The position numbers were made by a program, and so were the translations under genes. From Richelia sp. CSU_2_1 (GTDB lineage Bacteria; Cyanobacteriota; Cyanobacteriia; Cyanobacteriales; Microcoleaceae): a DNA stretch of 64,000 bases. Under the pieces are notes generated by a model. It worked only from the letters and a program-made list of their open reading frames with translations, had not been told where the DNA came from and searched no databases. The first letter of the stretch is position 1; every line of letters starts with the position of its first letter. Where the stretch lies: contig JAAUPF010000012.1 of NCBI GenBank assembly GCA_012034575.1, forward strand, positions 1-64,000, given 5' to 3'. Shown in pieces: positions 42,327 to 52,400 of the stretch.

Positions 42327-42946
42327 TCACTACTGAGCTGCTTGCGCAAAAATAGCCTTCGGGGCTGTCCCAACAGCCAAGCGATCCAATGCCCATCTAC
42401 CTGCTCCAAGCGGTAGCCAGCTTGATAATACAACTGTCGCGCCGCGTGATTGTTTTCCAGAACGTGGAGGTAAATCTCGGAAAATCCCCATTGCAATGCA
42501 GTCTGCTCGCAACTGTAAAGCAACTGCCGAGCAATCCCCAAGCGTCGGTACTGCGGGTGAACTGCCAAATTCGACAAATAAGGATAATCAGCACTCGGCA
42601 CTTGCCACGGCAGGCGAGAACGCAGGGCCATTTCTACTGTTCCCGCCACGCAATCGCCGGGATTTGCGAAGCGAGCCGGCGTTCCCGAATCGCAGGAGAC
42701 TGTTTCAGCAATCAAACAAATGTAATGCTCCGATCGACAGCGGAGTCGATTTTTCAAATCTTCGTAAATGCCCAAACGCAGCAGGGGATAAATCCAATCC
42801 ACAAATCCCTCGCGTCCGTGAAAGCTCAAAGCCAAAATATCGGCTAGCTGCGTCAAATCCTTTGACGCAGCTAGCCGCAGCGCAAATCCAGAGCTGCCGG
42901 AGGTTTGTTGTTGGTGAGAGGGTGAAGAAAAAAACGAAGGATTCAC
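42308..42946 (-). CDS. GNAT-family N-acetyltransferase
   Basis: A 212-residue acetyltransferase with the acetyl-CoA motif A 'YLSNLAVHPQYRRLGIARQLLYSCEQTA' (Q/R-x-x-G-x-G/A variant RRLGIA) near residue 135 and motif B 'LHVLENNHAARQLYYQAGYRL' near residue 170. The N-terminal half carries 'LTQLADILALSFHG' typical of the fold. The acceptor is unknown. The C-terminal residues 'SELTVDS' come from an adjoining STRR, so the natural end was probably replaced by repeat sequence. The start is ATG 42946. Confidence 0.88.
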   Translation of the reverse strand: MNPSFFSSPSHQQQTSGSSGFALRLAASKDLTQLADILALSFHGREGFVDWIYPLLRLGIYEDLKNRLRCRSEHYICLIAETVSCDSGTPARFANPGDCVAGTVEMALRSRLPWQVPSADYPYLSNLAVHPQYRRLGIARQLLYSCEQTALQWGFSEIYLHVLENNHAARQLYYQAGYRLEQVDGHWIAWLLGQPRRLFLRKQLSSELTVDS

Positions 42947-43505
42947 AATTCCCAGCCGCTAGATTGATTTTCCTTGGAAAAAGTGTACGGAAAGTTTTTA
43001 ACAGCCGGATACTTTGACATACTGCTAGAAGCACGGGGTTTGTATCCCAGTCGTTCGGTCACAAGCTCGATCGAGACTTTGAGAAACTCGATCGAGCCAG
43101 TTGGCCGGTTTCCACAAAGTACATCCCTCGTTAAGATTATACAGATGGATGCTCTAGCTTGGATTTTTGGGTGCGGTCCGTGGCAATCTCTCGTCAAGAT
43201 GGGGGAAAACAGCTCCCGCGAGTCCGAAAACCTCAGGCCTGAGTCAAATACTACAGCAGTTTGGCGAATATCATTAGTAATAGTTGGGGTGCGCGACAGA
43301 TAACTGTGACTGGTGAAGAATTCAGCATCAAGACGGCAGCTTCCCCAAATCGAGATTTATGCTCGGCGAAGCGAACTCAGAAAAACTTCACATTGACTTA
43401 CTACTGTGACTTACTACTGTGACTTCAGCAATTGAAACCAGCGAATTCTTCTTTTTATATTAAACTTATCCGATCCAACTGCCTCGGGCCACAGGAGAGC
43501 GGTGC
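42947..43505. other. Divergent intergenic region, 559 bp
   Basis: Contains a perfect 11-bp inverted repeat GCTCGATCGAG / CTCGATCGAGC (43065-43075 and 43087-43097). A TTG-started open frame (42974-43303) has no coding look. A short direct duplication, TTACTACTGTGACTTACTACTGTGACTT, lies at 43397-43424. The promoter of the large sensor gene must be here; its ribosome binding site AGGAGAG is at 43493-43499. Confidence 0.5.
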
Positions 43506-46500
43506 ATGAATTCCCAAGAAAACCCTAAACTAAAAATTCTGGTTGTCGATGACGAACCGGACAATCTAGACTTGCTGTACCGCACTTTCCACCGGGACTA
43601 CAAAGTGCTTAGGGCTGAGTCGGGACCTGCGGCCCTGGAAATCTTGGCGCGAGAAGGTGAAGTTGCCGTGATTATTTCCGACCAGCGAATGCCGAAAATG
43701 AGCGGGACTGAGTTTCTCAGCATGACGGCCACTCAGTACCCAGATGTCATCCGGATCATTTTAACTGGCTATACGGATGTTGAAGATTTAGTGGAAGCGA
43801 TTAACGCCGGCAAGGTATTCAAATACGTTACCAAGCCCTGGGACGCCGACGATCTGAAGGTTCTAGTCTCTCAAGCGGTGGATACTCACAATCTTTTGAA
43901 AACGCGGACTAATGAACTGCGCAGGGCCCTGAGCCAAGAATCGCTGCTTTATGCTGTTACAAATACTATCCGATCGGCCCCCAATTACCAGCAGATGCTG
44001 CAAAGAATTGTGGAAACTATCGGTCAGATGTTTGAAGTGAGTTGCTGTTTGCTGCGCCCTTTCCAAGATGGTGAGGTGGCGGATGAATGGTTTGTATACG
44101 AACGATCGGACACTAAAGCTAAAGGATCTAATTTAGAAGCTAGGCGGAAAGATGTTTCCCCAGCGCGGCTGTCAGCGGATTTGCGGAGGCAGTTAGTTTG
44201 GGAAACTATGGATGTGGAGGTGATTCAAGACGCCGAAACCGACGATCGAATAATCAATCCGGAAAATCCCGATCGCCAGCAGGCTTACCAAACTGCTAAC
44301 ATCCGATCGAGCTTGTTGGTGCCTCTGTTCTACCAAATGGAATTGATGGCTGTCTTGGCGCTGCACCAGTTCGATCGACCGCGCCAGTGGCAAGACCAAG
44401 AGGTACAGTTGGTAATTACGGTGGCAGACCAAGCAGCTTTGGCGCTGTCTCAAGCCCGCGCCTACGAACAGGTGCGGGCCTTGGCGAAGCGGGAGGCCCT
44501 GGTCAATACGATCACTACAGCAATTCGATCGAGCCTCGATCCCCAAAATATTTTTGCGGCGATTACCCAACAACTGGGGCAGGCCCTGCAGGTTGAAGGC
44601 TGCGCGCTGTCGCTGTGGACGGAGGATGATGAGTTCGTGCAGTGCGTGGGACTCTACGACGCGACTAGAGATGCTGTGGCTGTGGAAGAGGGGTTTAACA
44701 GCCCCGCGAACCCCCGCAGTTCAGAAAATGCCTCTGCCGCAGCCCGAGATAGCGCGACTGCTAGGGGTATTTCTTCGCTGCCGCAGTCTCTGGTGCCGAT
44801 CCGAGGCAATCCGGTGTTGCTGCAAATGATGGTAACAAAAGCACCCGTCGCCATCGCCGACCTCGACGAACGTCCGGATTTAAACGTTACCGAACTGCAA
44901 CTGCGAACTCCCGCCCGCGCCCTGTTGGTCGTTCCTTTGGTTTCCGATGGCAAAATCATTGGCAGCATTTCCCTGCGCCAAAATACCGCCCCGCGTCACT
45001 GGCTGCCTTCAGATATCGATTTGGCTCAAATAGTGGCAACTCAAGCTGCTTTGGCGGTGCAGCAGTCGCGCCTCTACCAAACTACCAGACAGCAAGCAGA
45101 AAGGCTGTTAGAGGCCGATCGGCTCAAAACTGAGTTTTTCCAAAATATTTCTCACGAGTTTCGCACTCCCTTAACTCTGACGATCGGACCTTTGGAATCG
45201 GCAGTCGGTCGCAAAGAAGATTTACCCTACGAACAAGCTGCGATCGCCCTGCGCAATTCCCGGCGGTTGCTGCGTTTGGTAAATCAACTCCTCGACTTGC
45301 AGCGCCTCGATGCGGGGCGGATGCAGCCGAGTTTTCGCCCCTGCGATTTAGTCGGTTTCTGTTACTCTACGGCTGAATCTTTCCTCCCCTATTGCGAGAA
45401 AAAAGGCATCAATTTAGTTACTCAATTACAAGAATGTCCTTTACTTTATTTGGATATTGAAAGATTTGACAAAGTTCTTTACAACCTGCTCTCAAATGCC
45501 GTCAAATTTACCCCTGAAGGCGGTACAATTACCCTGAGTGTCGAACAGGCAGGCGCTCACTGTTTGCTGCAAGTAAAAGATACTGGCATCGGCATTCGTA
45601 CCGAACAAATTCCTTATTTGTTCGAGCGTTTCCGTCAAGCAGAAGGTTCTGCAAGTCGTTCTTACGAAGGCAGCGGTTTGGGTTTGGCTTTAGTCAAAGA
45701 ATTGGTAGAACTCCACAAAGGTCAAGTTTCGGTAGAGTCGGTTTACGGCGAAGGTTCTACTTTCAGCGTTTGGCTGCATTTCGGTTCGACTCATTTGCCG
45801 CCGGAACAAGTGCTGCAAGTACCGGCAGAATTTCAACCATCTTCTAAAGCAGCGGTGGAACTGGCAGATGTGGAGGCCGATTTGTCGGAAGATGAGTTGG
45901 CACATGAGCTTTTTGAGCCGATCGAACCTGTCAATTCCGAAACCGCGATCGGTACTGTTTTGGTAGTTGATGACAATCCCGATTTGCGCTTTTACGTGTC
46001 GCGAATTCTGCGAGATTCTGGGTTTGCAGTTTTCCTCGCTCGCAACGGTTCCGAGGGTTTTGAGGTGGCAAAAAACCGCCGACCGGACTTAATTGTGACG
46101 GATTTGATGATGCCTGTAATTTCGGGTTTAGATTTGATTCGGATGCTCCGCGCTGATGAAGATGTGCGGGCCACTCCCATAATTTTGCTGACCGCAAAAG
46201 CTGATGAAGATACTCGAATTGAAGGGGTGGAACGGGGAGCAGATGCTTATTTGTCGAAGCCTTTTAACGATCGGGAACTGCTAGCAGAAGTGCGGAATTT
46301 GCTCGCCCTGAAACAGAACGAACGTCGGGTGCAGCAGTTGAATACTTATTTAACTGAGTCGGTACTGCGCCGGTTTTTGCCGCCGGCAATGGTGAAAAAG
46401 GCGGCTGCTGGCGATTTGGCGCTGGATTTGCGACCGGAACCGCGGTTGATTACGATTTTGTTTAGCGATATTGTCGGTTTTACTCAGTTGGCAAATACGC

Positions 46501-47015
46501 TGCGATCGCGCCGGGTGGCTGAGTTGTTAAATGAGTATTTGGCGGCGATGACGCGGGCGGTTTTTGAGAGTGGCGGTACTGTGGACAAGTTTGTAGGAGA
46601 TGCGGTAATGGCGCTGTTTGGGGCACCGGAGGAAGTGACGCCTAACGAACAGGTGCGACGTGCTGTGACTTGTGCCAAACAGATGTTGGTGTCTTTGGCC
46701 GAGCTCAATCAGGGCTGGCAAAAACAGGGAATTGTTGGGGTGGATGGGACTCCCCTGGTGCGCTTTCGCTGCGGAATTCATCAGGGTACTGCGGTGGTGG
46801 GGATGTTTGGCGGCCCGGAGCGATCGGACTATACTGCGATCGGACCGAGCGTGAATATTGCTGCTCGATTGCAAGAGGTTGCGGAACCGAATACTGTGTT
46901 AATTTCGGCTGCGGTTGCTGATTATATTGAGGAGGGCAAAATTGTTAAATATAAGCCGCTGCAATTGAAGGGTATTGATGAAACGGTGCTGACTTTTGTT
47001 TTGAATTGCGAGTAA
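43506..47015 (+). CDS. Hybrid signalling protein: REC-GAF-GAF-histidine kinase-REC-class III cyclase
   Basis: A 1169-residue cytosolic multidomain sensor. Domains in order: receiver (about 8-125, phospho-Asp in 'VIISDQRMP'); GAF 1 (about 160-320); GAF 2 (about 340-535); HisKA with 'ISHEFRTPLTLTIGPLE' (His about 549); HATPase ('LLSNAVKFTPEGG', 'GTGIGIRTEQI', 'GSGLGLALVKELVELH', about 655-765); second receiver (about 815-935, 'IVTDLMMPVISG'); and a class III adenylate/guanylate cyclase (about 980-1165) with metal Asp in 'ILFSDIVGFT' and 'KFVGDAVMALFG'. It probably couples a phosphorelay to cyclic nucleotide production. Signal and nucleotide specificity are unknown. AGGAGAG precedes the start. 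Confidence 0.92.
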   Translation: MNSQENPKLKILVVDDEPDNLDLLYRTFHRDYKVLRAESGPAALEILAREGEVAVIISDQRMPKMSGTEFLSMTATQYPDVIRIILTGYTDVEDLVEAINAGKVFKYVTKPWDADDLKVLVSQAVDTHNLLKTRTNELRRALSQESLLYAVTNTIRSAPNYQQMLQRIVETIGQMFEVSCCLLRPFQDGEVADEWFVYERSDTKAKGSNLEARRKDVSPARLSADLRRQLVWETMDVEVIQDAETDDRIINPENPDRQQAYQTANIRSSLLVPLFYQMELMAVLALHQFDRPRQWQDQEVQLVITVADQAALALSQARAYEQVRALAKREALVNTITTAIRSSLDPQNIFAAITQQLGQALQVEGCALSLWTEDDEFVQCVGLYDATRDAVAVEEGFNSPANPRSSENASAAARDSATARGISSLPQSLVPIRGNPVLLQMMVTKAPVAIADLDERPDLNVTELQLRTPARALLVVPLVSDGKIIGSISLRQNTAPRHWLPSDIDLAQIVATQAALAVQQSRLYQTTRQQAERLLEADRLKTEFFQNISHEFRTPLTLTIGPLESAVGRKEDLPYEQAAIALRNSRRLLRLVNQLLDLQRLDAGRMQPSFRPCDLVGFCYSTAESFLPYCEKKGINLVTQLQECPLLYLDIERFDKVLYNLLSNAVKFTPEGGTITLSVEQAGAHCLLQVKDTGIGIRTEQIPYLFERFRQAEGSASRSYEGSGLGLALVKELVELHKGQVSVESVYGEGSTFSVWLHFGSTHLPPEQVLQVPAEFQPSSKAAVELADVEADLSEDELAHELFEPIEPVNSETAIGTVLVVDDNPDLRFYVSRILRDSGFAVFLARNGSEGFEVAKNRRPDLIVTDLMMPVISGLDLIRMLRADEDVRATPIILLTAKADEDTRIEGVERGADAYLSKPFNDRELLAEVRNLLALKQNERRVQQLNTYLTESVLRRFLPPAMVKKAAAGDLALDLRPEPRLITILFSDIVGFTQLANTLRSRRVAELLNEYLAAMTRAVFESGGTVDKFVGDAVMALFGAPEEVTPNEQVRRAVTCAKQMLVSLAELNQGWQKQGIVGVDGTPLVRFRCGIHQGTAVVGMFGGPERSDYTAIGPSVNIAARLQEVAEPNTVLISAAVADYIEEGKIVKYKPLQLKGIDETVLTFVLNCE

Positions 47016-47020
47016 GTTTT

Positions 47021-47143
47021 ATGGATAGCCGATCGCCCGATAAAATGGAAAAATTTGCTAATAATTTGTTGAATTTTTTTGATATTTTGCTGTATGGTGA
47101 AGAGTATAAGTTTTATAATGGGAGTTTAAGGGTTAAGCAATAA
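47021..47143 (+). CDS. Possible small protein, 40 aa
   Basis: An ATG frame 5 bp after the cyclase stop encodes MDSRSPDKMEKFANNLLNFF and continues to a TAA at 47141. It has an amphipathic helix and a charged end. No ribosome binding site is obvious and I do not recognise it, so it may be chance. Confidence 0.2.
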   Translation: MDSRSPDKMEKFANNLLNFFDILLYGEEYKFYNGSLRVKQ

Positions 47144-47294
47144 AAGTACAGATTCCCATTATAAAAATAAGTATATGTCAAGTGGCGGTAAATAGCAAGA
47201 GGAAATATACTTTTCAAGGGCGGGAAATTGGTAGAATTTGAGCGTTAATATTCCAATTCCTGCGGCAAACCTTCAAACGATCGATATAAAGCCT

Positions 47295-47489
47295 ATGTCT
47301 ACTTATAGCGAGGTACTGAGTCAGGCTCAAAATCTCACTCCCCAAGAGCAACAGAAACTGTTAGAAGTATTGTCAGCATTGATTCGCGATCGGGTAACAA
47401 CCCAAACTCAGAGCAAACGATCGTCCATTGATGCAGCACTGATTGAAATGGCACAAGATCCAGAGTATCAAGTTGCTATAATTTATTGA
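47295..47489 (+). CDS. Small helical protein, antitoxin-like head, 64 aa
   Basis: Reads 'MSTYSEVLSQAQNLTPQEQQ' then 'KLLEVLSALIRDRV' and 'IDAALIEMAQDPEYQV'. The LTPQEQQKLLE helix and the MAQDPEYQ end are common in short cyanobacterial antitoxin-type proteins; here the protein ends early with AIIY, so it may be cut short. I chose the ATG at 47295; a GTG-like start at 47238 would add 19 weak residues. It lies 25 bp before the next small gene, probably as one operon. Confidence 0.55.
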   Translation: MSTYSEVLSQAQNLTPQEQQKLLEVLSALIRDRVTTQTQSKRSSIDAALIEMAQDPEYQVAIIY

Positions 47490-47514
47490 TAATCCCACAA
47501 ACTAGGAGATTAAG

Positions 47515-47730
47515 ATGCAAGTCAAAGACATGACAGTTGAGCAACTGCGAGACTTGATTCGACATACCGTTGAACAGTGTTTAGAAGAATATTTGGGCGA
47601 TCCTGATGCAGGTTTAGAAGTTAAGGAAGAAGTCAAGCTGAAATTGTTAGAGTCAATGAAGCGCAAACAAGCAGGAGAAAGTAGCGTCGAACCTGGGGAA
47701 GTTTATCAAAAACTCGGCATAAAATCGTAA
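47515..47730 (+). CDS. Antitoxin-like protein, 71 aa
   Basis: Acidic, helical: 'MTVEQLRDLIRHTVEQCLEE', 'LGDPDAGLEVKEEVKLKLLES' and a C-terminal 'GEVYQKLGIKS'. This type usually precedes a RelE/ParE-family toxin gene in cyanobacteria. AGGAGAT lies 7-8 bp upstream of the ATG. The stop overlaps the ATG of the toxin remnant (TAATG), the usual coupling of such pairs. With a broken toxin it would be an orphan antitoxin. Confidence 0.65.
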   Translation: MQVKDMTVEQLRDLIRHTVEQCLEEYLGDPDAGLEVKEEVKLKLLESMKRKQAGESSVEPGEVYQKLGIKS

Positions 47731-47813
47731 TGAGCTATTCGGTTGAGTTGACAGCAGAAGCTCTGGTTAACCAAGAAAGATTGACTCAGGATGTGCAGGA
47801 GCGTAGGCATTAA
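47730..47813 (+). pseudogene. RelE/ParE-type toxin remnant
   Basis: The ATG at 47730 overlaps the antitoxin stop and encodes 27 residues, 'MSYSVELTAEALVNQERLTQ' then DVQERRH, which looks like the first helix of a RelE/ParE toxin. It then hits a stop. Further on (about 47835-47910) a second piece 'FRIGVFHVLWEKGDRTRF' in a frame of its own resembles the strand region of such toxins. So the toxin gene has an internal deletion and is dead. Confidence 0.6.
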
Positions 47814-47957
47814 AAACGATTCCGTCGGACTTTCGGATAGGTGTGTTTCATGTACTTTGGGAAAAAGGGCGATCGCACGCGCTTTCCCAGCTAGTTTTTT
47901 ATAGACCATCATATTTTCGTTTTTTTGTCAACCTCTTTTACTGGACTGGCGCTCTAG

Positions 47958-48075
47958 TAGATGGTAGGTTAGGAGGTTGTAGGTTGTAGGTTGTAATTTG
48001 GATATAGGAGGGAATCAGCCTAAAACCTAACACCAAAGCCTAAAACCTACAACCTAAAACCTAACACCTAACACC
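47958..48075. repeat. STRRs in inverted orientation (GGTTGTA ... TACAACC)
   Basis: GTAGGTT/GTTGTAG units at 47958-47996 and CCTAACA/CCTAAAA units at 48018-48075 are roughly complementary and may form a long hairpin. Confidence 0.8.
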
Positions 48076-48348
48076 TTAAAATACAGTCGAACAAACTCCT
48101 AACAGCTTCCAAGTTAGAGGGTCGATAATTCCGTCAGCTTTGATGCGCTTGCTATTTTGAAAATTAATGACAGCCTGTTGGGTTTTGGGTCCGAATCCTC
48201 CATCGGTATTTACCGAGTATCCGTTGGCATTCAAGAGGCGTTGGAGGTAGCGCACGTCCTCATTTTGGGTAACGGCATCATTGCGTTGCAGTACGGGAAA
48301 ATAACGGCAAGAAGGTAATTCCATACGGGTTGTGTTTGCAGTTTGCAT
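48076..48348 (-). CDS. Small peptidoglycan-binding (PG_binding_1) domain protein, copy 2
   Basis: A 90-residue protein: a 22-residue head starting MQTANTTRMELPSC, then one PG_binding_1 helical domain, 'NEDVRYLQRLLNANGYSV', 'DGGFGPKTQQAVINFQNSKR' and 'ADGIIDPLTWKLLG'. It has no signal peptide or membrane segment that I can see. It is paralogous to the next gene upstream (48420-48701): the two share the MQTAN start and domain layout, so this is a tandem duplication. AAGGAGA lies upstream of the ATG. Partner and location unknown. Confidence 0.85.
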   Translation of the reverse strand: MQTANTTRMELPSCRYFPVLQRNDAVTQNEDVRYLQRLLNANGYSVNTDGGFGPKTQQAVINFQNSKRIKADGIIDPLTWKLLGVCSTVF

Positions 48349-48419
48349 GACTTGATTCTCCTTAAGTTGCTTGCAAGTAATTGAAATTTGATGAAGAGAA
48401 AAAAGAAGTCGATCGAGAT

Positions 48420-48701
48420 TTAACAGCCGAGAACTTCAACTTCACAAGCCCCTAGCGCACTCCAAGTTCGAGGGCCGACAATACCATCAACCATGATGCT
48501 TTGTGTTTTTTGAAATTTGATAACGGCTTGTTCGGTTTTCGGGCCGAATAGTCCATCAGTAGCTACCGCATACCCTTTCTTATTCAGGAACTGCTGGAGA
48601 TAGCGCACATCCTCATTTTTAACGGGGTTTGCGCTGCGTTCTAGTGTCGGCAAGGAAGAACACATAGGTAATTCAGGGTGAATGGAATTTGCAGTTTGCA
48701 T
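48420..48701 (-). CDS. Small peptidoglycan-binding (PG_binding_1) domain protein, copy 1
   Basis: A 93-residue paralogue of the gene at 48076: MQTANSIHPELPMC head, then 'NEDVRYLQQFLNKKGYAVAT', 'DGLFGPKTEQAVIKFQKTQS' and 'VDGIVGPRTWSALG', ending in a cysteine-bearing tail 'CEVEVLGC'. No export signal is seen, which is unusual for a wall-binding domain. The shared unusual head suggests it is functional. AAGGATC lies upstream of the ATG. It is 72 bp upstream of its copy, so the two are probably co-transcribed. Confidence 0.85.
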   Translation of the reverse strand: MQTANSIHPELPMCSSLPTLERSANPVKNEDVRYLQQFLNKKGYAVATDGLFGPKTEQAVIKFQKTQSIMVDGIVGPRTWSALGACEVEVLGC

Positions 48702-49499
48702 GATTTGATCCTTCTATGAGTTGTTGGCAAGTTATTTACTTGCTATTCCCCAGTTGTAGCTGCGAGGCAAATTGCTTTCACAGTCCCTTTTTAGAGTGAC
48801 GCTTTGTTGAGGTAACTCAGATGAGCGACAGCGCGCTGAAGGTAGCAGGAGGTATAATTTATCACACTGAATTGCTAGCAAGCTGCAAAACACTAGCTCG
48901 ATCGGCCATGCGCGATTCTGCTAGCTAAAATCTAAAATGTAAAATCTAATGAGACCCCGACAGTCACTGCGACTTATTGGATCGATCGAGTTCATTGGTA
49001 TCAACTTTTCAGTCAAACGCAGCTACAGACTGCTGGCAGGATTATTAGACCCAACTTCCCTCTAGCCTCCTTTAAAAAGGGCGGATCGGAAGCCTTCTCA
49101 AGTCCCCGCCACCATTCCCAAAGCCAGGGACGGGAATCGCTCTTAAGTCCCCTTTGGGAAGGGAGATGTAGGGGGATCTACACTCGGATAAAAACTAGAT
49201 TTCTGGTGAGTTTCATTCTAAAGTTGATACCGATCGATCGAACCCAAATCAGCAACAGCAAATACTTCACAAATTCGTTATAATACCAGCGAAGTCGAAA
49301 ATTTCGCGATGTTTTCTCTGGGTCTCTTAGGAAGGCCCAAAAATCGGCTCGGGAAGCCGATTTGCGATTTGAACTAATAACAGTCTGCGGCCATAAAAAA
49401 TAATAAGTCGCCAATTAACTTCGATTCATTGTCAATTAATGATGCAATAACTGCACGATCGCCATTGTTCAACAGCTCTGAAAACACAGGTAATTTACC
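48702..49499. other. Intergenic region, 798 bp, with repeat debris
   Basis: Holds short AAATCTA units near 48928 and a degraded copy of the CCCCC...GGGGGATC palindrome family at about 49045-49172. The minus-strand open frame at 49178-49414 has no coding character. The 3' end should carry the promoter of the sensor gene at 49500; no ribosome binding site stands out. Confidence 0.5.
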
Positions 49500-52400
49500 A
49501 TGTTATTGAAAAACATTAGCAGGACGATCGAAAAAGTATCGGGCAAGATGCCCCTCCGCTTAGCGCTGACATTGCCATTTGTGTTGCAAACTTTTACTGT
49601 AGTAAGTATAGTTGGTTATCTGTCTTTCAAAAACGGGCAAAAAGCCGTTCTCGAACTTGTGGATAATTTGCAGAGCGAAATCAGCCTGCGCGTCCAAGAA
49701 CACCTCACGCATTACTTGTACCAACCTCAAACCATTACCGAACTCAACGCATCTGTGGCGCAACAGGGAAAGTTGAAACCCGAAGATATAAAGGGAACAG
49801 AACGCTATTTATGGAATCAATTAAAAACTTTTTCATCAGTACGTCAAATTTATGTAGGTACAAAAGAAGGTCAGTTTATTGGAGTTAGCAGAGAAGAATC
49901 GGGTGACTTAGTTGTTAGAGTTACAGATAACTTTCTCCGGCGTTATTTTTGGTCTTTTAATGCTTTCGGAGAGCGAGTTGAGGTGCTGCGATCCGATCCC
50001 ATTTTCGACTTGCGAACTCGCCCTTGGTATATCCGGGCAACCGCCGCAGAATCGCTAACATGGACTGATATTTATACATTTTCTCAAGGCGATTTAGGCA
50101 TTACGGCTGCTGAGCCATTTTACGATCCTAAAGGCGAGTTTCGCGGCGTTATGGGAGTCGATATTGTCTTGAGCCAAATTAACGATTTTCTCAAAAATAT
50201 CAAAATTAGCCGATCGGGTCAAATATTTATTATGGAGCGATCGGGCGCAATTGTAGGCAGTTCAACCGACGAAAAACCTTACATTGTCGGCACAGATGGT
50301 AAATTTCAGCGCTTGCAAGCAGTTGACAGCACCAATCTCTTAACTAAAGCAGCAGCCAAACACATTATCAGTAATTTCAATTTAAGATTTGTCGAACCCC
50401 CGAAAAAGCTGCAATTTAAGGTCAACGATCGATTAAATTTCGTGCATATTCTCTCCTACCAAGACCAATTAGGAATCGATTGGTTGGTAGTGTTAGTGAT
50501 TCCAGAAAACGATTTCATGGAAAAAATTAACAGCAACACCCGCAGCACTATTTTTCTTTGCATCCTGGCGCTAATTCTAGCAATAATTATTGGGACTTTG
50601 ACAGCTCGATCGCTCGCCAAGCCGATCCTCCGCTTAAATGCAGCCGCGAAAAATATTGCCAAAGGAGAATGGCATCAAGAATTAGAAATGGATCGGACTG
50701 ACGAAGTAGGAGAACTAGCTAAATCTTTTACTAGCATGGTATCTCAACTGCAAAAATCCTTCGCAACCCTAGAACATCAAAATCAAGAATTGCAGCAACT
50801 CGACAAACTCAAAGACGAATTCCTCGCCAACACTTCCCACGAATTGCGCACTCCCCTCAACGGCACGATCGGCATTGCTGAATCAATGATTGACGGCGCT
50901 ACCGGAAGTTTATCAGAAATTCAACGGCAAAATTTAGCAATGATTGTTTCTAGCTGCCGGCGCTTGAACGACCTTGTAGATAATATCCTCGATTTTTCGC
51001 AACTCAAAACTGATAAACTACAATTGCACCTCCAGAGTGTAGGATTGAGTTCGATAGTCGAAGTTATTCTCGCCGTTTGTCAGCCTTTAGCTGCTAGCAA
51101 AGGCTTAGAATTAATTAATGCAGTTTCTGGCGACTTACCGCTAGTTTTAGCCGACGAAAACCGCCTGCAACAAATCTTTTACAACCTCATAGGCAATGCC
51201 ATTAAATTTACCGACTCTGGGACTGTAGAAGTTTCAGCAAAAATTGTCGCCCCCGAGAGTAATTGGGATGCAGAAGAAACAGAAGCATCTTATTTGTTAG
51301 CGATATCGGAAGGGCTTTGTGCGAGGTCAGATCGCCCGCAGTCCCAGTCAGATTTTCAAGTAGCTGTCACCGTCTCCGATACGGGAATAGGAATTCCCCA
51401 ATCAAGTCTCGATTGCATCTTTCACCCATTTGAACAAGGCGACGGTTCGACAATCCGGCAATACGGAGGAACCGGTTTAGGTTTAACGCTAGCCAAACAA
51501 TTTGTCGAACTTCACGGCGGCAAAATCTGCGTTATTTCCCAAGTCGGCATCGGTTCCCGCTTCACCTTTACTCTACCACTTTCACCAGAAACAATTCATG
51601 CGAGCGAACCGACAATCGATCGATCTCCTTTGGCAACAACTAACAGCATACAACCTACCGATCGGGCAGATCGAAATATTTTAACTGCTGCTGTTAATTT
51701 ACCGCAACCGACGGCTATTGTACCGCCGATCGATCGAACGGCATTAGCATCGCAAATCCCGTTACCGCAACCGACAGCTATTGTACCAGCGATCGATCTA
51801 ACAGAATTTGAAGCGCAAAATTTTAAAATTCTCATAGTCGATGACGATCCCATCAACCTGCAAGTATTAAGCAATCACCTTTCCTTTCAAAATTACAATG
51901 TTATCCAAGCATTAAATGGAGAACAAGCACTATCAGCCTTAGAAAGCGAACAGCATTTTGACTTAATAATTCTCGACATCATGATGCCCAGAATGTCCGG
52001 CTATGAAGTTTGCGCCAAACTTAGGGAAAAATATCCCGCCTACGAATTGCCGGTGGTCATGCTAACTGCCAAAAATCAAGTATCAGACTTGATTGCAGGA
52101 TTTCAATTTGGCGCTAATGACTATCTAACCAAACCCTTCTCCAAAGATGAATTGCTAACGAGGATTAAATCGCACATCAACTTATCGCAAACCAATCATG
52201 CCTACGGGCGATTTTTCCCAGATTCTTTTCTCGAATTTCTCAAGAAAGAAAGCATTGTTGATGTTAACTTAGGCAATCACGTCAGCAAAAAAATGGCAGT
52301 AATGTTTAGCGATATTCGCTCATTTACTTCTCTATCCGAAACCATGACTCCCCAAGAAAACTTTGACTTTGTTAATGCTTATTTGCGAGAAGTCAGTCCG

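Noticed and set aside
42974-43303. 109-residue plus-strand open frame upstream of the large sensor
   Set aside because: TTG start, no motif, and it runs through an inverted repeat.
49178-49414. 78-residue minus-strand open frame
   Set aside because: No coding character or homology that I can see; flanked by repeat debris.
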